Positions 39,267 to 52,055 of a stretch of 64,000 nucleotides of DNA are shown in pieces; the first letter of the stretch is position 1; every line of letters begins with the position of its first letter. Source of the stretch: Choricystis sp. odSpoLacu1 (lineage: Eukaryota; Chlorophyta; Trebouxiophyceae); contig OY253660.1 in assembly GCA_958009055.1 (NCBI GenBank), positions 186,001 to 250,000 of the forward strand. The letters are read 5' to 3'. The position numbers and the translations under genes are program-made. The notes beneath the pieces are model-generated. The model ran no database searches and had not been told where the DNA came from. It was given only the letters and a program-made list of their open reading frames with translations.

Positions 39267-41968
39267 ATGCCCGCGCGCGACCGCCGCGCCGCCGCGGCGG
39301 TCGACGCCGCCCTCGCGGCCGCCAGCGCTTACGGTGGCGCCGAGGTTGTGGGCGTGTGTCACGCGGGCAACGTGACGCTGGCGCTGTTTTTCGAGTGAGT
39401 GTGTGGGAGGAGGGCGCAAAACCGCGGCATGCGTGTTTTTTCTTGGGCCGCGCGACGCGCGCGCTGGCTGGGTGGAGAGAGGCACAGCTCACCCCCGCCC
39501 ACTCTCTTTCCCACACAATCGCCAGAGCCCTGCTCCGCGCCGAGTCAGGCGACCCCGTCGACGGTGACGACGCCGACGACAACGCGTCCCCCCCACCGCC
39601 GCAGCGTCCGCGCGGCGGGGGCGCCGCGTTTGCCGCGGGCGTGCGCGGCGGCTGGCCGCGCACCCTGCGGCGAGCCCTGGCGTCGGTGCGGGCTGTGGAG
39701 AGACGGATGCATGATGCTAAAGGCTTGCTGTCCCTGCCGGGCGTTGGGCCGACGGTGGTGGCGGTGAGTTGGGAGAGAGAGGGAAAAGAGAGGCAGGTTG
39801 TTTTTCGTCGCTCTGTTCCTCCCTCCACACGCCCACACACAGCTCGTCACCTCCCACCTGTGGACTCGCGCCCCCCCCCCCTCCTCCCGACGCGGACGAC
39901 CTGCTGGCCGACGCGGAGGCGGCCGTGGCAGCGCGGTGCGCGCGCGCGGCGGCCGCGGCGCGCGGCCCGCCCCTGTTGGACGCGCAGGCGAACCCACTGT
40001 CGCCTCCGGCCGGCCGTCCCTACCGCCCCGCCGTCGGGTCGGCAGCCTACGCGTTTTTGGTGTCCCTGCACCACCTGACTGTGGTGGAGGACACACCCTT
40101 TACAACTAAAGCCGCCCTGCTGGCCGCCACAGAAGCGTCCGGCCTGGCCGACAAACCCGTCACCGGGGCGGGCGTCGCCCCCGCAGGCGGGCCCGTGTCG
40201 AGGGGGCGGTCCCACTATAGTGCAGGTGGGTGGGCCTCGTTCCGCGCGCTCACCGCGCGCGCGCGCCGCCGCTCGCGGCGGCGTGGTCGTCCCCGCTGCG
40301 CGTCGCGCTGACTGCGGCGGGAGCCGAGGTGGCGGTTGCTTTGCGCGCGGACGCGGTGGCGAGGGGCACGCTGCCGCCTGGGTGGCGGGTGGATGGCGAT
40401 GGTGCAGCCACGCCCGCGGTCGCGGCGCGCGTGGTCGCGGCCGCGGCCGCGCTGCCGAGGCGGTCGCCCCGGTTGAGCAGCGGTGGCGGTGGAGGAGTCG
40501 GCCGCCCCGCGACCTCCTCCCCCGGCGGCGTCGTCGTGCTGTCGACCGATGACGACGCGTCCCCCCCGGCCGCCGCGCCGCGGCGACCGCGCAAGCAGCG
40601 GCGCAGCGGGTCCCGCCTGCGCGCGTCCAGCGGGGGTGGCCGGACGTCCACCGCGTCCGTCGTGCTGGTGCTGTCGGACGATGACGACGGCGGTGGCGGC
40701 GGCAGTGAGGCTGCCTTGATTCCGCTCACCCGCCCCGCGCCCGCAGCCCCACGCGCCCCCGCCACCTCCCCCACCGCCCCCTTGATCGACCGCCTGGGCT
40801 TTGTGCCGCTGCAGAGGTCGGCCCTGACCCCCGCCAATGCGCGCGGCCCCCCCCTGGTGGCGGCCGCGCCGCGCGCGCGGTCGCCGGCGACGTGTGTGCG
40901 CCCGCCGCCGCCGCTGCCGCCGCCGCCTGCCTGCCGCCGTGCTGCTGTGCGCGCAGCCCCGCCGCATGCAGCCACCTCCCCCCCTCCTCCCCTCCTCAAC
41001 CCGTGGGCATTGCCCACCGCGTGCGGTGGCGCCGCCCCCTCCACCACCCGCGTCCCGTCCCTGCCCCCGGGTGCCTCCACCTTTGCCGACGCGTACGACG
41101 TCGTCCTCGTCCTGGACGATCGCGAACACTTTGGCGCCCGCGCGGGAGGCGGTGGCGCGGTCGGCGGCGCGCGGTGCGATGCCGCGCTGGCAGCACTGGC
41201 AGCTGCAGGCGCGCGCGTGGAGGCCCGCCAACTGCCGGGAGGCGACGCCCTGTGGCTGGCCAGGCCCAAGGACAGTGACAACGACACCGCCTACGTGCTG
41301 GACTTTGTGGTGGAGAGGAAGAGGTGCGATGATCTCATCGGCTCCCTGCGCTCCGGCCGCCTTGCCAAGCAAGTGTCCGCCCTGCGCGCCAGTGGCGCCA
41401 CCACCATCGCCCTGTTGATCGAGGGCGACGCCCGCGACCTGCCGTCCGACCCCGCCCGCGCCCACAAGACTGTGCTGTCGGCGGCTCACTCGGCGGTGGT
41501 GCACGACGGTTTAGTGACCTTGCGCTCCGCCTCCGCGGCCGACACGTGGCGCCTGTACGCCCGCCTGACGCGGGAGCTGGCGGCGGTGTATGGACCGTTG
41601 AGACAAGGAGACGGGGCGGTGGGCCAAGGCCCTCCCCCCACTTACACCGAGTTTTCGGCGGCCGTCACGCGCGCGCGCGCGGCGCGCGGTGCATGCGCGA
41701 CGCGTTCGCCCTTATGCTGGCCGCCGCCAATGGTGTCGGCCCAGACACCGCGGCCGCCCTGGCGGCTGTGTACGGCACGCCGGGCGACCTGTGGCGTGGG
41801 TTGAAGACGGCGGCAGTGGGGGCGGCCACCCCGGCCGACGCTCTCGCCGCGGCGGCAGCAACCCTCGCCGACGTGCCGCTGCGGTCGCGCGCGCGGAGGG
41901 TGGGGGACGCGGTAGCCACCGCCCTGGTGGACGCGCTGACGGATGGCGGGGCGGCGCTGCTGGTGTGA
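39267..41968 (+). CDS. MUS81: MUS81 structure-specific endonuclease, frame broken three times
   Basis: Catalytic subunit of the XPF-family nuclease that cuts replication and recombination intermediates with EME1. Exons 39267-39394, 39526-39763 and 39843-41968. N-terminal HhH-like ALASVRAVERRMHDAKGLLS with LPGVGPTVVA, and winged-helix sequence AVGSAAYAFLVSLHHLTVVE, are recognisable. The ERCC4 nuclease carries YDVVLVLDDREHFG and VLDFVVERKRCDDLIGSLRS (ERKxxxD). The C-terminal HhH reads MRDAFALMLAAANGVGPDTA. Three frame changes are needed: +1 in an 11-C run (39871-39881), and +2 (or -1) in CG repeats at 40254-40266 and 41668-41680. The exon sum exceeds a multiple of three by two, agreeing with those shifts. 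Either sequence error or an inactive gene. Confidence 0.85.
39871..39881 (+). repeat. 11-nt C run at +1 frame break in MUS81
   Basis: LVTSHLWTRAPPP follows the acceptor at 39842; DADDLLADAEAAVAARC follows the run in the next frame. One C fewer keeps the frame open. Confidence 0.75.
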
Positions 41969-42158
41969 GAGAGAGGGAGGAATTTCTGGTTCAGTTACAA
42001 GTTTTTTTCGCTGTTCACACACACGCTCGTTCTCTCCCTGTTCCCCCCCGCGCCGCGCCGAAACGCGGGCAGGGCGGTGTGTGTCACCCCACACCCGCGC
42101 CCTCCTTGAAACACCTGCCTCTTTCTCCGCGGCCCTCTTTTTTCTCTCTCTCGCAATC

Positions 42159-45100
42159 ATGTTCAGCTCGCTGCGCACGGACGGCCGCGTCCACCCCGAC
42201 CCCGGCCCACCCGCCCCTGCCAGCGCCCTGGCCACTGCAGGCCCCAGCGGGGTGGGCGTGCCGGGGGCGCCCGCCAAGAAAGTGTGTGTGTGTGGGGGTC
42301 GTTTTTCTCAGAAAAGGCCTCGCGACCGCCGCGAGCGGGCACGCCAAAAACTGACCCCCTGAATCTCTCTCTCCCGTCCTCACCCCCTCCACACACACTC
42401 TCACACACAAATAGCGTGCCAGCGTCCGCATCTCGTTGCAGCCCGCCCCGCCGTCGGGGTCGTCGCCGCGGGAGTCGTTCGTCCCGGGCGCCTCTGCGCT
42501 GCAGCCGCCGCGCCCCCGCAAATCCTCCCTCAAGTCGGCCACCCCCTTGTTGCTGCCGGTGGGGGCGTCTGCTGTGGGCGTGTTTAACGCGCCCACCCCA
42601 CCACCGCCGGGCGGGGAGGATGCGGCCGCGCTGCGCCGCCGCCGTCGTGACACGCCGCCCCCCGGGGCGGGGCGCCCCCTGCTGCCGCGGTGCCAGGCGC
42701 GCACGCGGTGCGAGTGTGTGGCTCAGTGAGTGTGAGGGGGGGAGGGGAGGGGGGTGGGATCGTGCGTTTTTATTTGGCCAGGGAGGGAAGGCCGCACGCG
42801 GCACAGTCCGTCGTCTTCCTGCCCTCACTCTCCCCAACCACCCCCACCCAGCCTCATCGACTCCCGCGCCTCCAAGTGGCTCCAAATCGTGGCCCTCGCC
42901 TTCTCCCTCATCGCCCCCGACGCCGCCGTCCTGGGGCGGGCGCCCCCCGGGGCGGACCGTGCGATCGACGGCGCGCTGTGGGCCTCGCTCACACTCTTGG
43001 CGGCCGTCACCCTCCTGGGTGGCGCCTGCCGCCGCCGCGGCGCCCCGGGATCCTCCCCCCTGGAACTCGCCCTCCAAGCCGCTGCCGCCGCCTCCGTGGC
43101 GGCCGACGTGTCCTGGCTGCGGGCGCGCACGGCGGTCGCCGCTCTGACAGCGGCGTCGTCGTGGCTGCCGCGCGCGGCCGCCGTCGCGCCGCGCGCGGGG
43201 CGGCTGGCGTCGTTGCTGTGCACTCTGCGCGTGGGGCCCGCGTTGGCATCGGCCGCCTCCCGGGTGGCGCCCTGTGGCAAACGCAGGCGGCGGTGGGGGG
43301 GTGGGAGCAGCGACACGTGGGGGGAGCCCGCCCCTCCCCCGCCCCCCCGCTACGGCGCCCGCCTGGCCGACCTGTCCACCCAGCACATCGCCCTCATCAT
43401 CCTGGTGGCGGTGGTGGCGGCCCCGTTCATGGAATTTCGGGGGGCGGCCGGGTATTCTGTGCCTGGGGCTGCGGTCGCGCTGCTCGCCCCCCTCTCGACC
43501 GCGCCCCCCGCCGCACGCACCGTCGGCGTCTCCGCCTTCTTCGCCTTCATGGAGACGGTGCAGACACCGCCCCTGGTGCTGCCCGTGTCTGTCACCCTGG
43601 GCAATGACACGTGGACACGGTGGCCACCGCCCCAGCGCGCTGCTGACGCGGTGACCGTCACGCGGACCGGCGCCACCGCCCTGCTCGACGTGGGCGCCGC
43701 CAACCGCCACGCGGCCGCCCTATCCCTGGGCCTGTCTGTGGGCGTCGTCGTCTGGGTGGTGGCCGCCGCCGCGGGGCTGGGCGCGGCCGCGTCCAGGCTT
43801 GTCCTTGCCCCTGTCGATCGTGTGCTGCGCGCCCTGCGCCGCGACGCGGCCGCCGTCGCCGCCGCCGTGGGCGACGACGGCGCCTGGGGCGAGGACGAGC
43901 TGGGCATGCTGGAGGCTGCCGTGTCCAAGCTGGCAACGATCGTGGCTCACGTGGGTCCAGCAGGAACGCGCGGCAGTGCGGTCGCGCGACGCATCGGCGT
44001 CGACGCCGCAGACGACGACACGCGCGCGTGGCTGGGCACCATGGGAGCCGCCGGGACTGCCGTGGCGGCGGGGAGCGGGGTGGCGGGAGGTGGCGACACT
44101 GTCGCGCCAGCGCCCCCGCCGCCGCCACGTCGCCTCGAGACAGCCACGTCCACCGCCGCCACGCTGAGCGACGGCGCACCCTCCGACGCGGCGGCAGGCG
44201 CCAGCGTCGACCCACCTGCGACTCCTCCACCGCCACCGCCCGCGGACTCCAGCGGCACTGACGCCCGCCTCTCGGTCGCACTCGCACGCTCGGGCTGCGC
44301 CCCCGGCGGCCGCACCCTCGCCACCCTCGACACCTGGGCCTTTGACGCGCTCGCCCTCCCGTCCACCGACCCTGACGCCCGGGCCGCGGTCTGACGCCCG
44401 GGCCGCGGTCGCGGTCGCCCTGGCTGTGCGGGCGGGCGTGGTGGAGGCGCCCCCCGGGTCGCCGCTGAGTGCAGCGCCCGCGTTTTCGTCTGGCGCGCCC
44501 GCTTTGGGCGCCTCCGCCACCACCCTCTTCCTCTTTGCCCGCGCCGTCGGCGACGCCTACCCCCCCAACCCCTACCACAACTTTGCGCACGCCCTGGACG
44601 TCACCCACGCCGCCATTCGCCCGGCTGCGGCGGCGGCAAAGCGCGCCCCGCTTGCTCCCAACGAACGCGCCGCCCTCGTGCTCGCCGCCCTCTGCCACGA
44701 CGTGGGCCACCCCGGCGTCAACAACGCCTTCCTCGTGGCCACCCGGGCCGACGTGGCCCGCGTGTACAATGACACCTCCGTGCTGGAGGCGGCCAGCGTG
44801 GCACGTGCATATGACGTGACAGCTCGCACACCCGGCGGCGACATTTTCGCGGCCCTCCCTGACGCGGCCGCCTGGCGCGACGTGAGGCGCCTCTTCATCG
44901 CTGCCATCCTGCACACCGACATGACGCACCACTTCCCCATGGTGTCCAAGGTGGAGGTGTTTGTGGAGATGAATGCGGCGGCGCTGGGGCTGGCGAAAAG
45001 CGGGGGTGGGGGTGGTGGCTCCGCGCCCGCCACCACTGCTCCCGCGGCTGGGGGTGGAGCCACCACGGCATCCACCACGACGCCTGATGCTAGCAGCTCC

Positions 45101-46031
45101 AGTGACGGCCTGCCTCCCGCCACGCCGGCCGCGCCCACCGACGCCGCCCCTCCCCCCGCCGCCCGGCCCGCCGACGCGCCCCCCCTCTTCGCCTCCCCCG
45201 ATGAGCGCGCCTTCCTGCTGGCCGTCCTCCTCCACTGCGCCGACATCTCCAACGCCATCAAGCCTCTGCGCCTGGCGGAGGCGTGGGCGGGGCGCGTGGT
45301 GGCCGAGTTTTTGGCGCAGGGAGACGCGGAGCGCGCGCGCGGGCTCCCCCCCTCCCCCATGTGCGACAGAGCCACCGTGTCGGCGCCGGGGAGCCAGGTC
45401 AGCTTCATCGACTTTGTGGTGGCGCCGCTGTTTCACCAGGTGGGGTGGGGGAGGGAGGGTGGGGGAGACTTTCAGGCCTTGCCTCGGGGCTGCATCCTCG
45501 CCCAGTACTTTTTTTGTGTGAGATTTCCAGGACCCCAAAACAAACCCCGCCACCACACAGCTCGCCCGCGTCTTCCCCGCCGCCGCCCCTCTCATGGTGC
45601 AGCTCGCCTCCAAACGGCGCCACTGGCACGCGCTGTACGTAGCCGAGCTCACCGCCGGCGTCGCCCCCGCCGCCGCGGCCAAGAGCGTGGCGGACCGTTG
45701 CGCCGAGCGTTCCCGCGCCGCGGCGCGGCTGGCCGCCTTCGACGCCGCCTACGCGGCCTGGCTGCCGCGGGAGCCGGTGGACCCCGTCCAAAGGCAGCGC
45801 TCCAACTCGCTGACCAACGTGCTGGGGCGGCGGCGGTCCAACTCGGCGGGGAGTGGGGGTGGGGGTGGTGACGCGGCGGCGGCCGGCACCTCGCCCGCCC
45901 CCCCACCCCGCCCCTCGCGCGCCACCATGGCGGCGGCCCCGACGGGTGGGCGCACGGTGCGCGCGTCGTCGCTGGGGCGGGGGCGGGCTGGTGGGGCGAG
46001 CGACGTGGAGCGGGGGGGGCGCGTGAGGTGA
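42159..46031 (+). CDS. membrane-anchored class I cyclic nucleotide phosphodiesterase, frame broken by 19-bp duplication
   Basis: Exons 42159-42281, 42442-42725, 42852-45439 and 45561-46031. The N-terminal half has several hydrophobic helices (ALWASLTLLAAVTLLGGA, HIALIILVAVVAAPFMEF), an extracytoplasmic region with NDTW, then a span LGLSVGVVVWVVAAAAGLGA followed by a HAMP-like helix LAPVDRVLRALRRDAA. The catalytic domain has the PDE signature: YHNFAHALDVTHAA, ALCHDVGHPGVNNAFL, ILHTDMTHHFPMVSK and LLHCADISNAIKPLRLAEAW. It should hydrolyse cAMP or cGMP at the membrane under control of the sensor-like domain. A 19-bp tandem duplication (44373-44410) between linker and catalytic domain creates a TGA and a frameshift; deleting one copy restores one frame (exon sum is one over a multiple of three). 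Confidence 0.87.
44373..44410 (+). repeat. perfect 19-bp tandem duplication disrupting the phosphodiesterase frame
   Basis: The unit TGACGCCCGGGCCGCGGTC occurs twice head to tail (44373-44391, 44392-44410). With two copies the frame reads DPDARAAV then stop; with one it reads on as DARAAVAVALAVRAG into the catalytic domain. The site contains CCCGGGCC/CCGCGG self-complementary sequence, which favours replication slippage. Confidence 0.95.
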
Positions 46032-46252
46032 GAAACGAAAAAAAAACGAGAGAAAACACACAGAGGTGGGAGAGGGGGGCCGACCTTGTTTCGTTTTGGG
46101 ACCTGGGTGGGCATCGCTTTTTTTCTTTGTGTGCTGGAGAAGAAGCTCGCGTGAACAAAACCCTGCGACAAGGAAGAAATGAATTTTCATTTTGTCAGAA
46201 TGAAAAACAGACGCGAAAACCCCCCTCTCTCTTCTCTCTCCCCCCTTCCCTC

Positions 46253-47875
46253 TCACGTCAGCGTCAGCGTCAGCCGCACCGGCGCCGGCAGCGTGCGATC
46301 ATTCAGCACCAGGGCGTGCGGCCCCGCCCCCCCCCCCGCCAGCAGGGAGGCGAGCGGGGTGCCCCGGTTGGCTTCCGTGTCCTGCGCATAGACGCCGCCC
46401 CCCGCAAGCACAGTCCCCTCCGCCGTGGCGATCGTGGGGGCTGCCAGGGTGCGAGTGTCGCCATCCTCGCCATCACCACCACCAACATCACCGCGGGCCA
46501 GGGACGTGAGGGCGGGCTTGGTGCGCAGGGTGTCGAGCCAGTCGCCGAGGGGGGTGGCCCCCGCCGCGCACAGCGGCACGCCGGGGGAGCACACTGTACA
46601 CGCGGGGTCGCGCGCGTGCGCCTGGGTGGCGGCGTACACGCCCTCCCCCCCCGTGTACAGTGCATAGTTGTTGAGGGCGGGGGCGAGCAGGGTGGCTGCC
46701 TTGAGAGCTTCCAGGGAAGAGGCGGCCGCCACGATCGCATTCGTCGACGCGATCGCTGGCACGATTCGTTTGGCCACCCCCGCCGTCGTCGTGCGGGGAA
46801 ACGGAGGGATGCCGTGCGCCGTGGCGCGGGCCAGGGCGCGGGCGTGGACCCAGTCCATGTGTTCTTCCTGGGGGTGGGTGGGGGTTGGTCTGTTTCGCTT
46901 CGCTTTTCACCCCCGCCCGCACTCCCTTTTCCCCTCTCCCACCAAAACGCACGCACCACATCCGCGTCAAACTCTTCTTCCCCCCTCTCCTGCGGCCACA
47001 GAATGAGCCTGGCGTACTCCACGCAGTGCGCGGGCGAGCGCGGCGTTTCGGCCAGCGTGCACAGCGGGTACGTCGTCTGCGGCGGAAACAGCCACAGCGT
47101 GCACTCAAAGCAGGGCGTCATGCCCGGCACGATGACGCGCACGTGGCCGCGGAACCCCTCGGTGCCGCCATCGATCAGGGGGGTGATGGTGGAGGGGTCG
47201 GGGGTGCCCCCGTCCCCGAACACCAGGCGGGAGCAGGCCACCGCGTTCATGTGGCGCCTGGCCTCCAGGGAGTCGAGGCCGAGCACGATGATGTGGAAGC
47301 CGGCGTAGAAGGAGGGGGGCTTGTCCTCGATGCGCGCGTGGTGGGGGGTGACGGTCACGCCCGCGACGCGGGACATCACCGCGCGGGCGGCGACGGTGGC
47401 TTTGGGTTGGCCGACGTCGTCCAGGCTGTGTGGGTTTGTGTGGGTGGGTCAGGGTGGGGGTGGATTGTGTGGGTTCTGTGGTGGGTTGCCTGCCCCCAGA
47501 CCAAGGCGAGAAACCAATGGTGCGCTCCCCCCCGCCTCCCCTCCCCTCCCACCCACCCACCCCCCTCCCTCCCCTGCCCACCCCCACCCCCACCCACACA
47601 CAACTCACGTGAACAGAAACTGGCGGTTGAGGTTGGACACGTCGACGGTGTCCATGTCGATGACGTCGAGATTGCCAAACCCGCACAAAGCGAGGTCTTT
47701 GAGTAGCTCACACCCCAGGCCGCCGGCTCCAACGACGAGGACGCGCAGTGTCTCGGCCAGCAGGGGGGCGAGGTCTGGGGAGGGGTCGAAGTCGGGGCCG
47801 ACAGCGCGGCCGGGGCGGCGGAGGAGGCGGTCCAGGGGGCGCCAGCGGGGGCGGGGGGGGGGCGGCGTCCGACAT
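46253..47875 (-). CDS. UBA3: NEDD8-activating enzyme E1 catalytic subunit
   Basis: Activates NEDD8/RUB for cullin neddylation, together with the APPBP1/AXR1 subunit. Exon 1 from 47875 encodes MSDAA, a proline tract, [13 protein letters not shown] and the adenylation motif [20 protein letters not shown] with [17 protein letters not shown]. Exon 2 has [36 protein letters not shown], the catalytic-Cys region [16 protein letters not shown] and [16 protein letters not shown]. Exon 3 has [37 protein letters not shown] and [14 protein letters not shown]. The ubiquitin-like C-terminal domain ends VRLTLTLT. The frame shifts by one in a 10-base run (47853-47862) in the proline tract, so the annotated ATG is out of frame with the conserved body unless one base is dropped. 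Confidence 0.93.
47853..47862 (-). repeat. 10-nt C run (coding strand) at +1 frame break in UBA3
   Basis: From ATG 47875 the frame reads [16 protein letters not shown]; the conserved frame reads [13 protein letters not shown] directly after the run. Nine C instead of ten joins them. Confidence 0.8.
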
Positions 47876-48110
47876 GACGGACATGGTGGAGAGGTGTGTG
47901 TGTGTGTGTGGGCGGGTGCGGGAGGAGAGGGTGAGGCGCTTTTGCCCCCCCCCCCAGAACACGGAAAAGCGATTGGAAAGTGATTTTTTTGTTTCTTCTG
48001 TTTTCCTTCTTGTCCTTCAACCACACACACACACACAACCACCTGCTGACAGAATGACAACAAGCACAAACTGGGGTTTCTCTTGCACACACCATCCCCA
48101 TCAAAAAAAG

Positions 48111-48932
48111 CTACCGCCCCCCAGCCCCCACCGGCGGACCGCCGCCGCGTGCGGTGGAGGCTCCCCGCCCCGCGGGTGGTGGGGGCGGCGCCGCCAGCGT
48201 GCCCACCAGGTTGGAGATCAGCAGGGCGGCGGGCAGCACCATCATCCAGTTTTTTTGGAGCCAGGTTCGCGTGTCCTCGACCGGCGGCGCGTCCTCGCTA
48301 CCTGCTGCGCCCTCTTTTTTGGGGGGTGGCGGCGCAGGCACGCGCCGGCTGGGGTCCGGCGGCGCCGGCCACAGCGGGGGCGCGCTGGCGGGCAGCCACA
48401 GCGGCACGATGGATGTGGCTGGCGGGGACCACTGGGGGAGGGGGGAGGAGGCGGCCAGCGGCGCGTCGCCGTCACGGCACGGCGTCGAGTAAAAATCAAA
48501 CGACACGCCCGTCACATCCAGCCCACCCACGCCCGCGTTGCCGGGGGCGGTGGGACCGGCCGCCGTGCCGTCCAGCTTGAGGGCCAGGATGCCGCCCGCG
48601 GCAGCCGCGCAGGCAGCCGGCGCAGTCGCGACGAGTGGTGGCCCGTCCGGCAGCAGCACGCGCACGCTGTACCCACCCCCACGCACACGGGCTGCATCCG
48701 CCAAGCCAGAGGGAGCGGACTGATCAGACCGCGTCAGGGTGAGGGAGGGTGATTTTGCGCGTGGGACTGCTGCCAGCGCGACCGCGTCCAGCGCCCCCGT
48801 CAGCGTGCCCAGGGGCGCCCAGCCGCCGCCCGGGGAGGCGCGGTGCTCCACGGGCAGGGAGACGGCCGCGGTGGCGCCGCGCGCGGGGGTAGCGGCCGCG
48901 ATCGCCAGCAGCAGCAGGAGCGAGCGAAGCAT
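48111..48932 (-). CDS. EMC10: ER membrane protein complex subunit 10
   Basis: A single exon of 273 aa beginning [20 protein letters not shown] (signal peptide). The lumenal beta-rich domain follows EMC10 order: [68 protein letters not shown] single membrane anchor near the C-terminus reads [20 protein letters not shown], matching the family pattern FF.KYWM..IP, followed by a Gly/Pro-rich tail as in animal EMC10. The EMC inserts tail-anchored and multipass proteins into the ER membrane. Divergent from TRAPPC6 with 193 bp between starts. Confidence 0.82.
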   Translation of the reverse strand: MLRSLLLLLAIAAATPARGATAAVSLPVEHRASPGGGWAPLGTLTGALDAVALAAVPRAKSPSLTLTRSDQSAPSGLADAARVRGGGYSVRVLLPDGPPLVATAPAACAAAAGGILALKLDGTAAGPTAPGNAGVGGLDVTGVSFDFYSTPCRDGDAPLAASSPLPQWSPPATSIVPLWLPASAPPLWPAPPDPSRRVPAPPPPKKEGAAGSEDAPPVEDTRTWLQKNWMMVLPAALLISNLVGTLAAPPPPPAGRGASTARGGGPPVGAGGR

Positions 48933-49125
48933 CGAAAACGAACACAACAAGGTGTGTCGTTTTTTTGTTTTGTTGGTTTCGCACTCCCGCCGTCCTTTTG
49001 TTCCCGCGTGACGCAAGCCTGTGAGTGCGTGCAAGACCCGACTCTCGTGCGCCAATTAGAGAGAGAGGAGAGGGACGCAGCGCGCGCTGCAGCACACACA
49101 AACCCCGCTGCCCCCCAATCCCCCG

Positions 49126-49733
49126 ATGGCGCGCCCACCGCGCGCCGTCGCGGACGTCGCGCTGGACGCCCTGCTGGCCGAGATGGTGCGCTACTACGAT
49201 GGCCAGGATGTGGTGCCCGCCGACGCAGCGCTGCACGCGATAGGTGAGTCTTGTTGTGTTTGGCGTCTCGTTTTTTTTTTCGGGCGTCCCGACACGCTTC
49301 CCCGCACTCACCCTCCCCCCCACCCTCCCCTCTTCCAGGCTTCCGCGTCGGCGCCGCCCTGGCCGAGCGCGCGTCCGCGTCCCGCCCCCGCCCCGTCGAC
49401 ACGCTGGACGCCGTCAAAGCGGTGTGCAAGGATGTGTGGCCGTCGGCGCACGGGCGCCCCGTGGACGGCCTGCGCACCAACCACCGCGGCACCTACGTCC
49501 TGCGGGACGCCGGCTTCAGGCGGCTGGCCCCGCTGGCGGGGGAGGCGGCGGTGGCGCCCGCGGCCGCGGCTGCGGCTGCGGCTTCGATGTTGCGTGTGCA
49601 CGCTGGGGCAGTCGCCGGCGCACTCTCCGCTCTGGGCGTCGACGCTGCCGTGGCCGCCGACGGCGCGGCCCCGCCTGCTGCCGGCTTCACGGTGGTGGTG
49701 AGGCGAGGCCTGGCGGGCGAGGGGGCTGGGTGA
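49126..49733 (+). CDS. TRAPPC6: TRAPP complex subunit 6 (TRAPPC6/Trs33)
   Basis: Exons 49126-49243 and 49339-49733 (phase 1, G-GC) give 170 aa. After ALDALLAEMVRYYDGQDVV the splice leads into GFRVGAALAERASA, then DAVKAVCKDVWPSAHGRPVD, LRTNHRGTYVLRDAGFRRLA, GAVAGALSALGVDAAVAADG and FTVVVRRG. These match TRAPPC6 (GFRVGQALIERL, CKDFW, LRTNHQGIYVLQD, GLIRGGLSNLGI). Part of the core Rab1/Ypt1 exchange factor and tether at the Golgi. Length is normal for the family. Confidence 0.92.
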
Positions 49734-49852
49734 TGGAGAGGGAGGGGCTCGTGTTTTGTTTTTTCTTCTTCTGCTCTTTTTAACCAACGCTCGTTAAATG
49801 ATGAAGAATCCCGCCCTCTTTCTCTCTCCCTCCCTGTCCCTCCACCGCCTCA

Positions 49853-51913
<2,061 letters not shown>

Positions 51914-52055
51914 GGCTGGGAAGGCACGCGCGGTGGAGGGGTGAAGGGGGGGGAAGGCGGGGAGGGGAAACGAGAAAAAGGTCTGGAAGGAATTGGTTTT
52001 CACTCGCGAGAAAGCGGCACGCCGAGCCGTCGGTGGCCCCCCCGTGCGCGCCCCA

